Shown piece by piece: positions 11,608 through 23,834 of a stretch of 64,000 nucleotides of DNA. Origin of the DNA: Maniola hyperantus (taxonomy: Eukaryota > Arthropoda > Insecta > Lepidoptera > Nymphalidae); NCBI RefSeq assembly GCF_902806685.2, contig NC_048556.1:5580001-5644000 (forward strand), in the 5' to 3' direction. A program made the position numbers and the translations under genes. The notes under the pieces are model-generated. The model made no database searches. It worked only from the letters and a program-made list of their open reading frames with translations, and was not told the DNA's origin. How positions within the stretch are numbered: the first letter of the stretch is position 1; each line of letters starts with the position of its first letter.

Positions 11608-12211
11608 CGCGCGGCGAGAGTTTGGCTTTGACCGTTATTGCGCAGAAATCAGAAATTGGGTATCAACGGGCAATTAGTGGGGTGCGGGGCGGGTGTGTAG
11701 GCGCACGCGGTGCTCTGATTGGCGCTCCACTGCTCCAGTCGTTCCCTGCCTCTGTTTGTACAATCACGTTCACAAGTGAATTGCTATTTTCGTTAATTGT
11801 TTATTATATAAGAATCTGAATAGCACTGCTGCTAAGACTTTTTTTTAATGTTAACTTTTGTATTTAATAATTATTTTAAGTTTTCTTTTGTTTGTATGTA
11901 CCAATTTTACATGTATCTTGGAATAAATAATTTATTAAAAAACAATTATTTAGAATTTTCATCGCTGTCTCTGTAAACTTTAAAAGGAAATAAACATTTT
12001 ATATAAGTAAAATAACTATCAATAGTTTTAATAAATGAAGAAGTTTATCTATTTCGTATTATTTTCTAGCATTATTACCACTGTACATGAATTTTGACCC
12101 ACTCAAATATCCAACCTGGTACATAAAAAAGGAAAAGTATTGTGTGCGTGACAGTACCCATGCGCAGTAATCCCCTCCACCCGAAGGTCAAAGCCAAACT
12201 CTCGCCGCGCG
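11608..12211. repeat. Inverted pair (26 bp) bounding a 604-bp segment
   Basis: CGCGCGGCGAGAGTTTGGCT (11608-11633) is exactly complemented at 12186-12211, with ATTGCGCAG / TGCGCAGTAAT nearby on both sides. The interior is AT-rich. It fits a non-autonomous DNA transposon; the true ends are uncertain. Confidence 0.7.
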
Positions 12212-13024
12212 ATCTGTAATTGGCTGAACTCATTATAGTTCCTAATAGATTTCGTAGATTTTATACTACTTAAAGTAAGTAGATAAAAAACATCAGTGCT
12301 CACATAAGTTAAAACTTAAAACTATGAAATAATATTATTATCGAACGCGCATATCATACAGCACATCATACTTAGAGCTACAGATCTCACAGATATCCTA
12401 TATTGACATTAACATGTCGGTGACGCGACCTTGAAGCGTTTACCCATCCCAAAATCGCTCAACGCGCTTATTTATGCGTGTTTAGATTTCATTGGAGAAA
12501 TTTTCACTTCAAAAACTTTTTTTTTTAAATCTGATATTTTGTAAGGGGCTTTTACAAATAATCTATATGCCAGCCGCATCCTTAGAAATCAAAAACTTGT
12601 GAAGAAATAAAAGCTTGCAATTTTCCTGCACGGTGCGAGTCCGGTAGTAGCTTCTCTACGACTATAAAGGAAATAATTTCTCAATCCGCCACGTGCTATG
12701 ATTGCTATTTTCGCTTAACTTTACATGTAACAGTTGCAAGCCATTCGTAAGAGCTTTCCTCGGTAATACGACGCGGGAATCTATAAATTTTAATTGCATG
12801 AGTTTTTATGATATTATGAATAAAATCTCAATAAACCACTCAACGTAACTTACTTAAATTAACTTCTTTATACGTACATATTTGTACAGGGAAATAGAAA
12901 ACTTAGACATACTTTATTATAACTATGTGTCAAATTGAATGTATTGAATGAATTCACAATTTACGAATGGTCGGAAATACCTACTTACTTTTTATTAATC
13001 GTTACCTTATTATTATCACTACCT
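12212..13024. other. No gene seen
   Basis: AT-rich without coding signal. Confidence 0.5.
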
Positions 13025-13325
13025 TTATTATAAATGGGAAAGTGTGTTTGTTTGTACTTCGTGATTTTTGCACGGTTATAGTTAAAGACCTGGAGCTGGG
13101 CTACTTTTTATCCCAGAAAATCAAAGATGGTTTTAAAAAAACAAAATCCACGCGAAGCAAAATCCATCCAGCTAATTATTTTTAATTTCCCGATTTCCCT
13201 ACAGAATGCCTCCCATCTCTGCATTGCCTTTCGTCAAGATCGGTTTAGCGATTAGGCCGTGAAAAGGTAACCCACAAGGCACAAACAGCAACAAACAGAC
13301 ACACTTTCGCGCTTTATAATATACG
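13025..13325 (+). mobile_element. Metulj-like SINE, divergent copy
   Basis: It contains TTTATCCCAGAAAATCAAAG, CCACGCGAAG and CACACTTTCGCGCTTTATAA, the internal and end motifs of the family, partly rearranged. Confidence 0.6.
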
Positions 13326-14019
13326 TGTTATATTATTATTTTAACCTAATTGGTTTCAATCAGTCGCTTTAATATTACTTATTAACTAAAAAATTCAACA
13401 TCAGATTATTGCCCACTTTTGGTAAAAAACGGATAAGTAATATTAGTTGCAAAAGCAGGCATATTTTATTTTCATCCTGTATATTTATCTACTGAGTACA
13501 CACCTAACTATTCCCTATACCTATCACGTTTCAAGGAATCCACTCGTACTTAATAGAACCACTTAGCAATACTGCCTACATTCTACAAGCATATTATACA
13601 CAAGTTACATAAAACCGACGCTAACTTTCATTAAATAATAATCTAACCCGATATCCGAACCACACTTCTTTGTTAATCATTAAAAGTTACAAGTTTTTCC
13701 TCTTGAGACGTAATAATGATAAATTAAAGCGAAACGCATAGAGTCACTTATTCATTGGCATCGTCCTGATTGTAAGACATGTATCTACAAATTTTTTGAA
13801 TTTCCCACTATCCTAATAATAATCCTAATCCTATCCTAATAATTCTAATCCTAATAATATTACCTATATCTACTCGATGAGTGATTGAGTCTGCTTGATT
13901 CAATCTTACGTGCTTGATGCAATTTTATATTTTTGCTTGACGTGACGTTCGGAGTATACCTATGGGTATAATAGGTATATGAATATTTCTTGCGTAGAAT
14001 TTATGTCCAGCTTTTTAAA
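13326..14019. other. No gene seen
   Basis: AT-rich; a short imperfect tandem of CCTAATAAT units occurs near 13810-13860. Confidence 0.5.
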
Positions 14020-14185
14020 CTTAGGATATGACAACCCCATTGACATATATATTACTTCGTAAGGACAGGGCCATTGAACAAGCAAAATGGCACCGACTCA
14101 TTGGTCCTAAAATGTTTATTTAGCTCCAATGCAACCTCTGTGACGTCTGAATTTCAAACAGGTCGTTCATTAGTATCTAGAGGTG
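14020..14185 (+). repeat. Interspersed repeat, copy 1 of an inverted pair with 23835-23965
   Basis: GGACAGGGCCATTGAACAAG, CAAAATGGCACCGACTCA and TTCATTAGTATCTAG recur in reverse complement at 23835-23965. No ORF is shared between them. Confidence 0.8.
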
Positions 14186-15164
14186 ACGCTGATTTATTTG
14201 GTTCCAAAACCGTGAAAATTTTTGTTTGCTTGGGCATATCTTGTCATTTAATATCGATGGACAACCCTAAAGCAAAGCGATCATTTGTCTGAACTTTCGA
14301 TCATAAAATCAAATTACCGATCTATATTGATTCGATTCTTTATTTTTGCTCGATTATGAAACCAAGCATGAATAGCACAATAAGGGCACCCACTCACTGT
14401 TTTCTTTCCGATATTTTACTATAAACGTTTTGTTAAAAATCGGTAATTAACTGTTAGTAGGTACCTACTTGTATTTTTTTTTGTATCCGTAACATATAGG
14501 GAAAATATGACAAGGAAATAAATTTTTAATTATGTAATTAAATAATTATCACCATCACCTCTTATTATATCTATTCAACAACTGACAATAAAAAGGCAAC
14601 AATGGTTCCTATTCTGAATATAACATGTTTGTAGTTACCTACTGTAACAGAATAAGCAGCATATACAAATAAAATAGAATATGACATAATAGGAATTTAA
14701 CATTATTTTGGAAGCTATGCTACTATACCTACTACTTTCTTAAACAAATCCATTTAACCTTTTAAACAGCTAAAAATATCTCCAATCGTTTTAAGAATCG
14801 CTTTCAAATCTGTGGATTCGAAGCATTAAACCTACTTATTTTGTTATAGAACTGGATGGAGTAGTCACTTCATAGAACCCATAGATTATAATACCGTCAA
14901 GTACAATTAAATTCGACCGGATTATATTGATAAATCACTGCTTATGCCGAAGATTTCTGAGCCGATTCCATTACATAAGCGATGAAAAGCATAATGCCAG
15001 ATATGACTTGGGATTAGAAAGGTAATCATCGGACAACCGCAACGGGCGATTCGTTAATAAACGATAGTATAGAATAGAAAGAGTCGTTACTTGCAGAAGT
15101 TTTATGATTATTATCACCCGCTGAAATTATGTAAATAGTTAATAGTTAGTTAGTAGTTATAATA
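14186..15164. other. No gene seen
   Basis: AT-rich without coding signal. Confidence 0.5.
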
Positions 15165-15580
15165 CTAGCCGCCCCGGCGAACTTCGTACCGCCTAACAGA
15201 TTTTTTTCAGGATTTTTTTTAAATTTTGCTCTCCGTGAGAACCATCCCCGTACTTCAAGGAATATTATGAAAAAAGAATTAACGAAATCGGTTCAGCTGT
15301 TCTCGAGATTTGCGATCAGCAACACATTTTGCGATTTATTTTTATATATAGAACTAGCTGACCTGCCCCGGCTTCGCTCGGGTTCTTTCGGGTGGAGTTT
15401 AGAAAATTGAGGGGGAGGTTGAATTAATTTTTCTCTCCGTGAGAACCATCCTCGTACTTCAAGGAATATTATAAAAAAAGAATTAGCGAAATCGGCTGTT
15501 TGTTGTTTAGTTAGCTGTTTTTGAGATTTGCGATGAGCAACACATTTAGTGATTCATTTTTATTATATTATAGAAATAGT
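15165..15580 (+). repeat. Two adjacent copies of a CCCCGGCGAACTTCG-type repeat
   Basis: Copy 1 at about 15165-15350 and copy 2 at about 15353-15580 both run from a CCCCGGC start through TCTCCGTGAGAACCAT, TTCAAGGAATATTAT, GATTTGCGAT, AGCAACACATTT to a TTTTTATTATAT end. A third copy is at 27022-27222. The truncated ends look like SINE or LINE 3' ends. Confidence 0.75.
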
Positions 15581-15659
15581 GAAAAAATATCTGAAACGGT
15601 TTATTGATCTTTGAAACAATCACGAACATAAATATAGCTAACCCTGTGTGGGATAGTGC

Positions 15660-15735
15660 GGGTGACGTGCGGTTGTGCAGGGCGTCCCCCCGCCTCATAC
15701 CCCGATTGCCATCTCGGCCTTTCACGTACGGATCG
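15660..15735 (-). repeat. Degraded copy of the TTCGCGACAGGTCGAGATGG MITE
   Basis: CCTCATACCCCGATTGCCAT then CTCGGCC is the complement of the left half of the elements at 57761-57918 and 60698-60829. Confidence 0.7.
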
Positions 15736-16939
15736 ACTTACATAATCTCCGTTTTTAAATTGGTCACAAGAATTGTTAAAAACGACGGAGTTAAGGGAAA
15801 CGCTGGTATAGTCGTCAGTGTACCGATACCCGTCAGATTGTAAAAAATGGTCAGTTATTAATTTCTAGCAAAAACTAAACGAAAACTTTTTATGGCCACA
15901 TATTTGTGATAGTATTTCCATAAATTAGTATAAAAACATTTAATCCAAACTATAATAGCGTTGGAGAAAAACGCATTCAAAGTTAGCATTTTCAAAATTT
16001 GTGTTTTTAGCCAGGTTTAGTCACTCAATCGTAGTCCTACATGCTAGTATTCGAAGAAAGTTTTGAAACATCTATTGGTCACTCTGGTAAATCTGATTAT
16101 TTTATACAACAGTCAAGTTAATTTTCTAACGAAATAATCTATAAAACCTTGTTTATTTTATTATTATTTATGATTTAACGCATGTGACATCTATTGGTAC
16201 TTTGAAATCCCTACTTGACCCAATACTCGTCAAAATTCATACTATTTTGACGGTTACTGGGACACACTAGAAAAATGAACGTAATACCGACACTGTTCAA
16301 TTTTAAACCTTATTGCAACGTGATAAGAGTTTCAGTTGCGGTACACAGACAGTGACTGTTTTGGACAGTTAATCTGTACTTAAATTGACCTTTAAATTGA
16401 AGATGCAATGTTTTTATTTTTTAACCTGACTACGACGAAGTTAAAGTTTTATAATTTTAGCATGCTGTGTAATGTTTATCTGTTCCCGTATATATTTGAC
16501 CGAGCGAAGTGAGGTCTCTGAGTCTACTTGAGTGTAATGGCACTTGTCCGTCTGTCCGTCAGAGCCTTATAACTTCTGAATTACTGACCGCAATTACTTC
16601 AAATTTAAACATAATATGAAAACTGACGGCCTTCAGCCGAATATTACAAAAATACATACAAAAATATAAAAGCTTTATTTCAGTGGGGCTCTCATATGAA
16701 ATAGGGAGTTTTAAAGTGGCGATTGAATTCGACGCTATATGTGAAAAACGGTGACATATTGGAGATTGAAACGTGTGTATAATTTCAGTTATATCATGCA
16801 TCGAGACCAATAATTAATCTATGATATCGTGCACTTGAACAACAAAAATTAAAATCAGATATATGTTATAAAGAAACGAAATTATTTAATTTTTAATGGG
16901 CATCAGTATTTTTAACATAATTTTACAATAATCTTAATA
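15736..16939. other. No gene seen; repeat-like stretch at 16440-16810
   Basis: GAGCGAAGTGAGGTCTCTGA and CTTGTCCGTCTGTCCGTCAG near 16500-16560 have the look of an interspersed repeat, and AGTGGGGCTCTCATATGAAA follows. No other copy is in this window. No coding signal. Confidence 0.4.
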
Positions 16940-17535
16940 TTAGGTTGGGGACAAAGTTTATTCGCATTTTTAAGAAAAAAAAAAAATTAGTATAGTTTAT
17001 TTACATTTAACTAAAGAATGGTTGTACCATTTTATTCGATAACTTTTTGCCATCTTGTAGGTAGGGACATGATCCTATTGCTATAGAAATTTTGGGACTT
17101 CTGATCAAAATACCGCGACAAGTAGTTTTGGCAGTCCTCTAGTGATGTTGTAACCTGACACTGCCTGAAGAATTCTGAAGAGACCGAAACAGCTGGAAAT
17201 CTGAAGGTGCAAGGTCAGGACTATACGGCGGATGCATTAACACCTCCCAGCCAAACTTTCTTAACTTTTGCCGAGTGGCTAAAGATGTGTGAGGTATCAT
17301 GATGAAAAACCACACCCCTTCTGTTGATTAATTCCAGCCGCTTTCTCTCAACTTCTTGCTTTAATCTTATCAGTTGTTTCGCAGTAGAGTTCAGGATCGA
17401 TGGTCCTGCCTGCTGATAACAGCTCATAATGAATAATGCCCTTCTAATCCCACCACACACACAGCATCACCTTGTTGCGAGTTAACCCGGGCTTCGCCAC
17501 AGTCTGTGAAGCCTGACCGGCCTTTGACCACGACT
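16940..17535 (-). mobile_element. Dead mariner element (3' half of transposase and one terminus)
   Basis: The left end TTAGGTTGGGGACAAAGTTT has mariner terminal-repeat character next to TA. On the - strand the frame reads QTVAKPGLTRNKVMLCVWWD, an in-frame stop, then RLKQEVERKRLELINRRGVV, FHHDTSH (one catalytic Asp position) and, after a gap and frame change, MSLPTRWQKVIE near the C-terminus. The N-terminal half and the other terminus are gone beyond 17535. Inactive. Confidence 0.85.
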
Positions 17536-17639
17536 TTCATCGTTAAAGCAAGTGATTTAATGATTTCAAGCTTATTTCGTGGTCTTACGACATATTATTA
17601 TGTAGATAACGGCTACATTCCAGGATTAGTTTATTAATT

Positions 17640-18410
17640 TTATTTGTCGATATCTCGACCCAATTGCACGATCGTTGCAATTGGGTCTGGGCGATGGAGA
17701 GACTCTGAGCTTTTTTATGAAGTTCATAGTTAGCAATCATGTCTGTCAGAACCATATGTCAACAGGTATACATACCTACTCGTCTACAATGTCGAGTGCA
17801 GAGCTCTTAATGATTACTGGGTGGGGCAGGACATGAGCCTTAGTCATGATTTTTGTCTTGCTCATGTCCATTTCTAGGCCCACCTGTTCTGAAGCTCGGC
17901 TGTCATTGAGCATTGCATTAAGGTCTTCCAGAGTCTCTGCAATAACGACTATACATTGTCAGCGGCAAATCAAAGGTGAGTGATGTACTCGCCATTAGTG
18001 TTAATGCCAAGACCGTTCCAATCCTGAAACTTAAAACAGCCTTCTAAAGCAGCGGTAAAGGGCTTGGGGGGGGGGGGGGGGGGGGGGTTACGACTCCTTG
18101 CCTGGTCCTCAATGCGGACTGACATCGTGGTGGTTTTCGTACAAGCACTTCAGCACTTGAATATGCCAGTAGTCGATTTGGCACCTCTATGGCGATCTCA
18201 ATACAGCCTATGTTTCCAAGGAATCTAAGGCTTTTTCATAAAAACATTAAACAAAGTGGCCGATTATATTCTTCAGTCTTCTGTATAACCTGCCGCAGCG
18301 TGTGGATGTGATCCAGGTCCTGAAGCCCTTTCGGTATTTTTTGCTATCGAATTGAGTGGAGTTTCAAATGAGAGAGCGAGAAAATTTGGGGTTCATAAAT
18401 ATAAATATTA
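17640..18410 (-). pseudogene. RTE-type reverse transcriptase remnant
   Basis: The - strand reads, with frameshifts, EDQARSR, PFTAALEGCFKFQDWNGLGI, NTNGEYITHL and a decayed FADD motif (FAADN), then GLEMDMSKTKIMTKAHVLPH and VIIKSSALDIVDEYVY. These are the palm and thumb blocks of insect RTE LINEs. A 22-base G run (18066-18087) interrupts it. Multiple stops and frameshifts make it non-functional. Confidence 0.85.
18066..18087 (+). repeat. Homopolymer of 22 G
   Basis: An uninterrupted run of 22 G inside the RTE remnant. It may be real slippage or an assembly or base-calling artefact. Confidence 0.9.
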
Positions 18411-18535
18411 AAATATAACAAGCAACAGGAAAAAAAATTTAAAAAGATGCCTATTTGACTAGAAGTCATCATCCCTATTTGAAAAATATCTAAAAACAAC
18501 TTGAACAATATACTTAGTAGGTAATGCTACCTAAT

Positions 18536-18692
18536 ACTCGTAGGTGGACCCCCCACCACGTGGACGGACGATATCAAACGAGTCGCGAAGAGCCGCTGGA
18601 TTCAAGTGGCGCAAGATCGTGGCGTGTGAAAGTCCCTACAAAAGACTTATGTCCAGCAGTGGACGTCTATCGGTTGATGATGATGATATATC
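18536..18692 (+). mobile_element. RTE LINE 3' fragment with GAT tail
   Basis: GGACGATATCAAACGAGTCG, CCGCTGGATTCAAGTGGCGC, AAAGTCCCTAC, CAGCAGTGGACGTCTATCGG, then GATGATGATGAT. It encodes the remnant of the RVA-x-x-RW-x-QxAQD block. Confidence 0.8.
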
Positions 18693-19336
18693 ATAGACAA
18701 CGTAAACGGCCAAGGACGAGGCGCGGATTTCCCGCCATGGCTTGAAAGCCCAGAATCCAATAGTTTTTCATTTAAAACGACTAGTTAAATTTATATTTTA
18801 CACATTTTCTCAGCTCGAGTGGCGATGTAAAAAAAAATCACAACTCGAAAATGAAATTAAAATAAACCTTATGTCTCCGGCAATAGAGTTTAAATTATTG
18901 TTAAAAATTGACGAGTTCTGGGACGCATTGACGATAATTAGGACAAATCTGACGGATACTGGTACAAATCACTCATTTTTGTATTTTTTAACTATTTAAT
19001 AACATTAATGAAACTTATTAATTCCAAAATTATATTTAATAAATACATTATAATATCTGCTTTCTTGTCATGTAATTTGTTTTGTTCTAAATTCACTAAC
19101 AGCAACGTGGCAAAGCTGCAAAGTCAGCTAAATTGAGAAACCGACGAGTATTGGGACATTTCCCTTATGGAGTAACATATTAATAGTTGAGTAACATCAA
19201 CAAAAAAATATCTTTCTCTATCCTGCGAATGATCCCAATTGTTTTTGGTATAAAAACTATCATCTACTATAATATTAACCCCGAGTAATTAGATATTATG
19301 GCTATAAGAATGTCAAGTTACTTGCTCTACAAATCT
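18693..19336. other. No gene seen
   Basis: AT-rich with an 85-codon + frame (18742-18999) of no recognisable similarity and no coding bias. Confidence 0.45.
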
Positions 19337-19400
19337 GCTATCTCCTTCTAAAGGTCGATGTACATTACTTTCTGCTGCGTACTGTACAACATTATTACTG
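19337..19400 (+). repeat. End of the AGTACGCxGCAGAAAGTAATGT MITE family
   Basis: TGCTATCTCCTTCTAAAGGT then CGATGTACATTACTTTCTGC and GCGTACTGTAC match one arm of the elements at 42190-42360 and 49845-50035. Confidence 0.65.
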
Positions 19401-19745
19401 CATTGCCATCTAAGTAACATATTATTATGTGTTCCCAGCTCAATCGGTTGGCGGCAACTGGTCTAAAATTCAGTTGCAAGATTTGATCACAATACTAACT
19501 AACACGGCAAGTTAAATAAAAGCTTGTGTAACAAGAGCGTGTAAAAATATTAAATTATTTCTCCTCTTTTAAATGTCGAACTATTCCGCCATTTTGATTT
19601 CTTTTCATTAATCAAAAACACGGTAAGGTGCACCTCCCACTGTGAAACATTGTTACATTTTAGTGAACGGGATTTGTGACCTTATGTGGAGGCAGTGAGA
19701 TGATCTATGGAAGAGCAAACCTTGATAAATAACTCATCAGGTGCG

Positions 19746-20144
19746 AAAAAACCGGCCAAGTGCGAGTCAGGCTCGCGCACCGAGGTTTCCGTACTACAGT
19801 CGTATTTTTTCGACATTTTGCACGATAATTCAAAAACTATGATGCATAAAAATAAATAAAAATCTGTTTTATGATGCACAGGTGAAGCCCTTTCATAATA
19901 TGATACCCCACTTGATATAGTTAGCTTACTTCGAAAATTGAAAATACTAATTATTAGTTCATGACAACAATTAAATTTTTTTTTGTGTGGCATAACCACA
20001 AATTCACAGTTTTCAGATTTTTTCCCTAATGTCTGCAATAAAACATACCTACCTGCCAAATTTCATGATTCTACTTCAACGGGAAGTACCTTGTAGGTTT
20101 CTTGACAGACCGACATCGACAGACAGACAGACAGACAACAAAGA
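19746..20144 (-). repeat. GTTCCGTACC repeat, antisense, nearly complete
   Basis: From AAACCGGCCAAGTGCGAGTC to the (AGAC)n tract. The 125-codon - strand frame across it is a repeat shadow. Confidence 0.85.
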
Positions 20145-20380
20145 AAAGCCGTCAAGAAACATTTTACGGGATATTTCACGCTCTAGTAATATACCAGCTC
20201 TCTGATGTGGAGGAACCATTAAAACACCATGTACCGGCGCAGACGCAGGTAGCTTTCTAACGCCTCTCGAATTAGTGTGGGAACGGGGCAAAGGCCAGTG
20301 ATTCGCTCCTGTGAGACTAATAAATTACTACTACTAGTACTACTCTACTCAATACCTTCCCATGATTTCTACACTGAACT

Positions 20381-20517
20381 ACAGTGCGACAAGGCTATCT
20401 TGGCGCGTGGCGAAAATCGGAACTAAGGTTGCCGTGAAGTTGTTCTTGTTTAAATATTTTAAGCCTTTGATCTCCAACAGCGCCCTCCTGTCAATGTCAT
20501 TCAAGTGCCAAGAGAGC
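20381..20517. repeat. ACAGTGCGACAAGGC MITE, right end truncated
   Basis: The left end ACAGTGCGACAAGGCTATCT and interior CAACAGCGCCCTCCTGTCAA match the copy at 52436-52591. Its right end stops at CCAAGAGAGC, where RTE sequence begins. Confidence 0.8.
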
Positions 20518-20700
20518 GTCTTGTAGGGACTTCCACACGGTCTAACGCCGCCTGAATCCAGCGGCACCCTGCGACTCGTTTGATATCGTCTCTCTGCCTA
20601 GTGGGGGGTCTGCGCTTTCCGATGCAAGGTCGCCATTCCAGCACCTTGACACCCCTACATCGCCCGCTGAGTGACTTTGAGCTTGCTTATAACACAGACA
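20518..20700 (-). mobile_element. RTE LINE 3' fragment, antisense
   Basis: TCTTGTAGGGACTTCCACAC, GCCTGAATCCAGCGGCACCC, TGCGACTCGTTTGATATCGT and CGCCATTCCAGCACCTTG complement the family's conserved C-terminal block. Confidence 0.8.
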
Positions 20701-21187
20701 ACGTAGGTAACATTTGCGCGGGGTCTATGCAGTTTGTTAATTTGGATGTAGGAGGTAATCTCCGAAACTAATGATCCGCTTCTGAAAATTCTTTCACTGA
20801 TAGATTCCCGAGTGATAGGCTATAACTACTAACTTCATGCAGATGAAGTCACGGGCAAAAACTAGGTCTAGGTATATATAAAATCAAATTGTGTAATCTA
20901 GAGCTGCTTCCTTTTCATGTTTGTACAAAATTAATGGTACTCATGACTTTAAGAATAAAAAACATAAGTATGTTACAAAATTTAAAAACAAGATTTCTAA
21001 ACAAACTCATCATATTGCAAGTCTTTCACGGAAGCGTACAGGCGACTCACCTAAACAGTTCAGCGGGTTCCGTAACTAAAATTAGTAGATCGCTCTACTA
21101 GGAAGCCGGCCTATTTCAGCTTAATAAACTAAGAGCCAATTGCTAGTTTCAAAGTTTCAACCCGAACCCCGTTAAACTTCGATGAAG

Positions 21188-21303
21188 AATTCATTACAAC
21201 AAATGATATTTAATTGCTTAAACGCACAGTTAGAGATGCGTGCCCGGGATCGAACCGCCGACCTCCCGAATAGAAAGCCGATGTCTTAACCTAGTGGTTA
21301 TTG
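21188..21303 (-). mobile_element. tRNA-headed SINE, 5' part, antisense
   Basis: ATGATATTTAATTGCTTAAA, TGCGTGCCCGGGATCGAACC, GCCGACCTCCCGAATAG and AACCTAGTGGTTA: the tRNA-like head and first part of the body. Confidence 0.8.
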
Positions 21304-21335
21304 ATCATTGCTACAAAATGATATATATGCTTGGG

Positions 21336-21840
21336 TCGTCAGCTCTTAGCCTACAACCCTTTGTTGCTCGCATCTATTTCTTTAACTAACTTCTGTAACG
21401 CCCCTTTCACACGACAGTCTAGTTTTTGGCGGGATGCTCGTGTGAACGCTAGCATACAAACACATTCGCCATCAAACGGGATCCTGCAGAAAACGGGATC
21501 CTGCAAAAAACTGGATGCCGCCGTGTGAAAAGGTTGTAACTGTGTGCGTTTCGTCCGCCCGCCGCTGGCTGTTATTGCAACCGTAAAATTATTAAAAACC
21601 AGCTAAGCAACGTTATGTTACTAAAACCAAACTAAGCGGATGGCCATCTCTGGTTAAATACAGTACAGTAAGAAAATTTAATAATAGTTTAACTAGTATA
21701 AATGCTATAAATATTTGTGTGATCAGCTCTTAGCCTACAGCCCTTTGTTGCTCGCATCTATTTCTGTTTACGCGTTTCGTAAGTTTACGAGTTGGATGCG
21801 TCCGCGCGCCGCTCGCTGTTGCAACCGTAAAGTTATTAAC
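21336..21840. repeat. Direct duplication; left copy interrupted by a MITE
   Basis: CAGCTCTTAGCCTACA...CCCTTTGTTGCTCGCATCTA starts at 21338 and again at 21723; CGTCCGC..GCCGCT.GCTGTT and GCAACCGTAAA follow in each. In the left copy a 135-bp element (21400-21534) lies between them. Confidence 0.75.
21400..21534. repeat. 135-bp MITE with CCTTTCACACG ends
   Basis: The ends CCCCTTTCACACGAC and GCCGTGTGAAAAGGTT are imperfect inverted repeats. TGTAAC at 21394-21399 and 21535-21540 is a likely target duplication. The interior has two GGGATCCTGCA units. Confidence 0.75.
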
Positions 21841-22559
21841 GGCCACCCCGGGGCTCGACGCACAACTCTGGTTAATGTTGGCTAATGCGGCTGTTTGGAC
21901 GTTCTCTGTTGAGTTAGGATGCGCTTTCTAATGAATTATTACTTTAGAGTAATTATTTTATTAATATAGTAAGTAGTTGCGGCATCCTTAACTGAACCGA
22001 GTTTGCCGACTAGCTCATGAGTAAGAGAAGGAAACCCTTCCTTTGAAATTTGTGTAGCCCACGTAGACGAAGTCGCGGGCATAAGCTAGTTATGTTATAA
22101 ATTGGAGACTACATACAAAGCAAAATACATAGGTACTTACTGCTACATTTGTGGAACTCGCTAGGCTTTTAATTACCTTCCTGAAATCTACTAAAACCTG
22201 AAAATTATTAAATTAAAATAATCAAAACCATTTATAAACATGTCATTTTACTAAAATCTATTACAGTACTTATGTACCTAAATACTAACCAAAATACTTT
22301 CCAACCTCAACGAGGCACTTACCTGTAAAATAAAAAATCAAATATTAATTAAATGAGCTTCCTCAGTAGCAAAAACGAGCTAAAGCAATCAATCAAAGAG
22401 CAACTTGAGCTTGAGTGATTTAAATTTTTATTAGTTTTTGATTCCACATTCAAACATCCGCCCACACACCGATGATCGTAAAATTCAAATTTCATTATTA
22501 AGTATTGATTTAGAGAAGAAAATAAATATTTACAAACACACAAAATGTAATTTTATTGT
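21841..22559. other. No gene seen; family B fragment at 22030-22090
   Basis: GTAGCCCACGTAGACGAAGT then CGCGGGCATAAGCTAGTTAT near 22060-22092 is the antisense start of a family B SINE. Otherwise AT-rich. Confidence 0.5.
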
Positions 22560-22640
22560 TAATTAGCTTATACCCGTGGACTTCACAAATTTCAAACCCC
22601 TATTTTACCCCCTTAAAATTGGATTTTCAAAAATCCTTTA
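22560..22640 (+). repeat. Family B SINE fragment
   Basis: TTAGCTTATACCCGTGGACT, CACAAATTTCAAACCCC and CCCCTTAAAATTGGATTTTC. Confidence 0.7.
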
Positions 22641-23834
22641 CATAGATGGATACAGAATTAGAATATGGGTATTGTTTGATCAACAAGATATCATCAAGGC
22701 GAATCAGTAATGGAAATAATGTTATTACGTCAATGACATTTATTACGTAGCTAATTAAATTACTGTAGGCGACAGGTGATGGCTTTGTATTAATCTCGCT
22801 TGCCATAAGAATAGATTTGAACAAAACCGTTGAATTCCAAACAGAAAGCTTCGTAATTTATCTAGATGTCTTATCTACGAGTTAATCATTCTGTACAAGA
22901 AGTTGACATTGTGTTCAGCAAAATCGGCTCGCTTACGATCCCGCTTATCACATCTCTCCTACAAAGACCTTTTTTTCGTGGGGAAATCCGCATGGATGCT
23001 ACCGCGCCCAGGGAGACACGGAAGTTATGTCGGACTCTTACCCACTAAAACCCCACGGTGTTCCACGCATCGCCTGGTGGCTGGGCTACGTTCGTGCAAC
23101 CCAGCCAGTGGCGCCTGCTGAGAACCCTTCTCAATATATTCCCCGCACACCGTCTGAGGCGCACCATGAACACGAACAGTCCATCACTGGATGTTAATAA
23201 CAATAAAAATATATCATTGAAGTATTATTGGACTCTATAATGGATCAAAAACTAGGACACATTCGAGAATGATAGACGTGTTGCAGAGCTACAGTACCGC
23301 AATATAAGTTTATTAATCTTATTTATAAATGAAGAATGGCAGGGTTCGGATACACAAGTGGATGTTACAAAAGCTAACGGGCTACCGGCCACAAATCATG
23401 ACAATCTATGCATCTTCAGGGCGCGCGAATAGGGCTCCGGCCGCCGCGCCGGCTCTTTCGTAACGAACCTACTTGATTTATTGGGCACATCGTTTTGGAT
23501 CTGTTGCGGAATTGCACTCGTACTCGTATGTAGCAAATATAACGACTAATTCATTCAATTCATTTCTTGACTTCATTGCTCTTTCATGTCCATGATGTTG
23601 CACATTTGAATCAATCAATCGTGAATTTGTTTTGCCAATATGTAATGGCATAAGTAAACTGTTATTTCTAAAACTTTTTTAACTGCTCTTCCGTTCAAGG
23701 TAGGTATCCTTGAATATTCATAGATGGTAATTCGTAGGTATTTGCAACCATCGATATAAATGACAAGATATGGTCAAGCGTACTAAATTTTTCGCGGTTT
23801 TGGAACAAAATAAATCAGCGCCACTTCTTAGATA
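22641..23834. other. No gene seen; GC-rich repeat-like patch at 22975-23165
   Basis: GTGGGGAAATCCGCATGGAT, GGAAGTTATGTCGGACTCTT and CCCCACGGTGTTCCACG form a GC-rich block of a kind that recurs in lepidopteran genomes, in my recollection; class unknown. A second GC-rich spot (CCGGCCGCCGCGCCGGC) is at 23440-23456. Short open frames here overlap in several frames and are not convincing. Confidence 0.4.

Noticed and set aside
19682..20059. 125-codon - strand frame
   Set aside because: It coincides with an antisense GTTCCGTACC repeat; the same peptide pieces appear in other copies (733-933, 33578-33838, 34476-34739).
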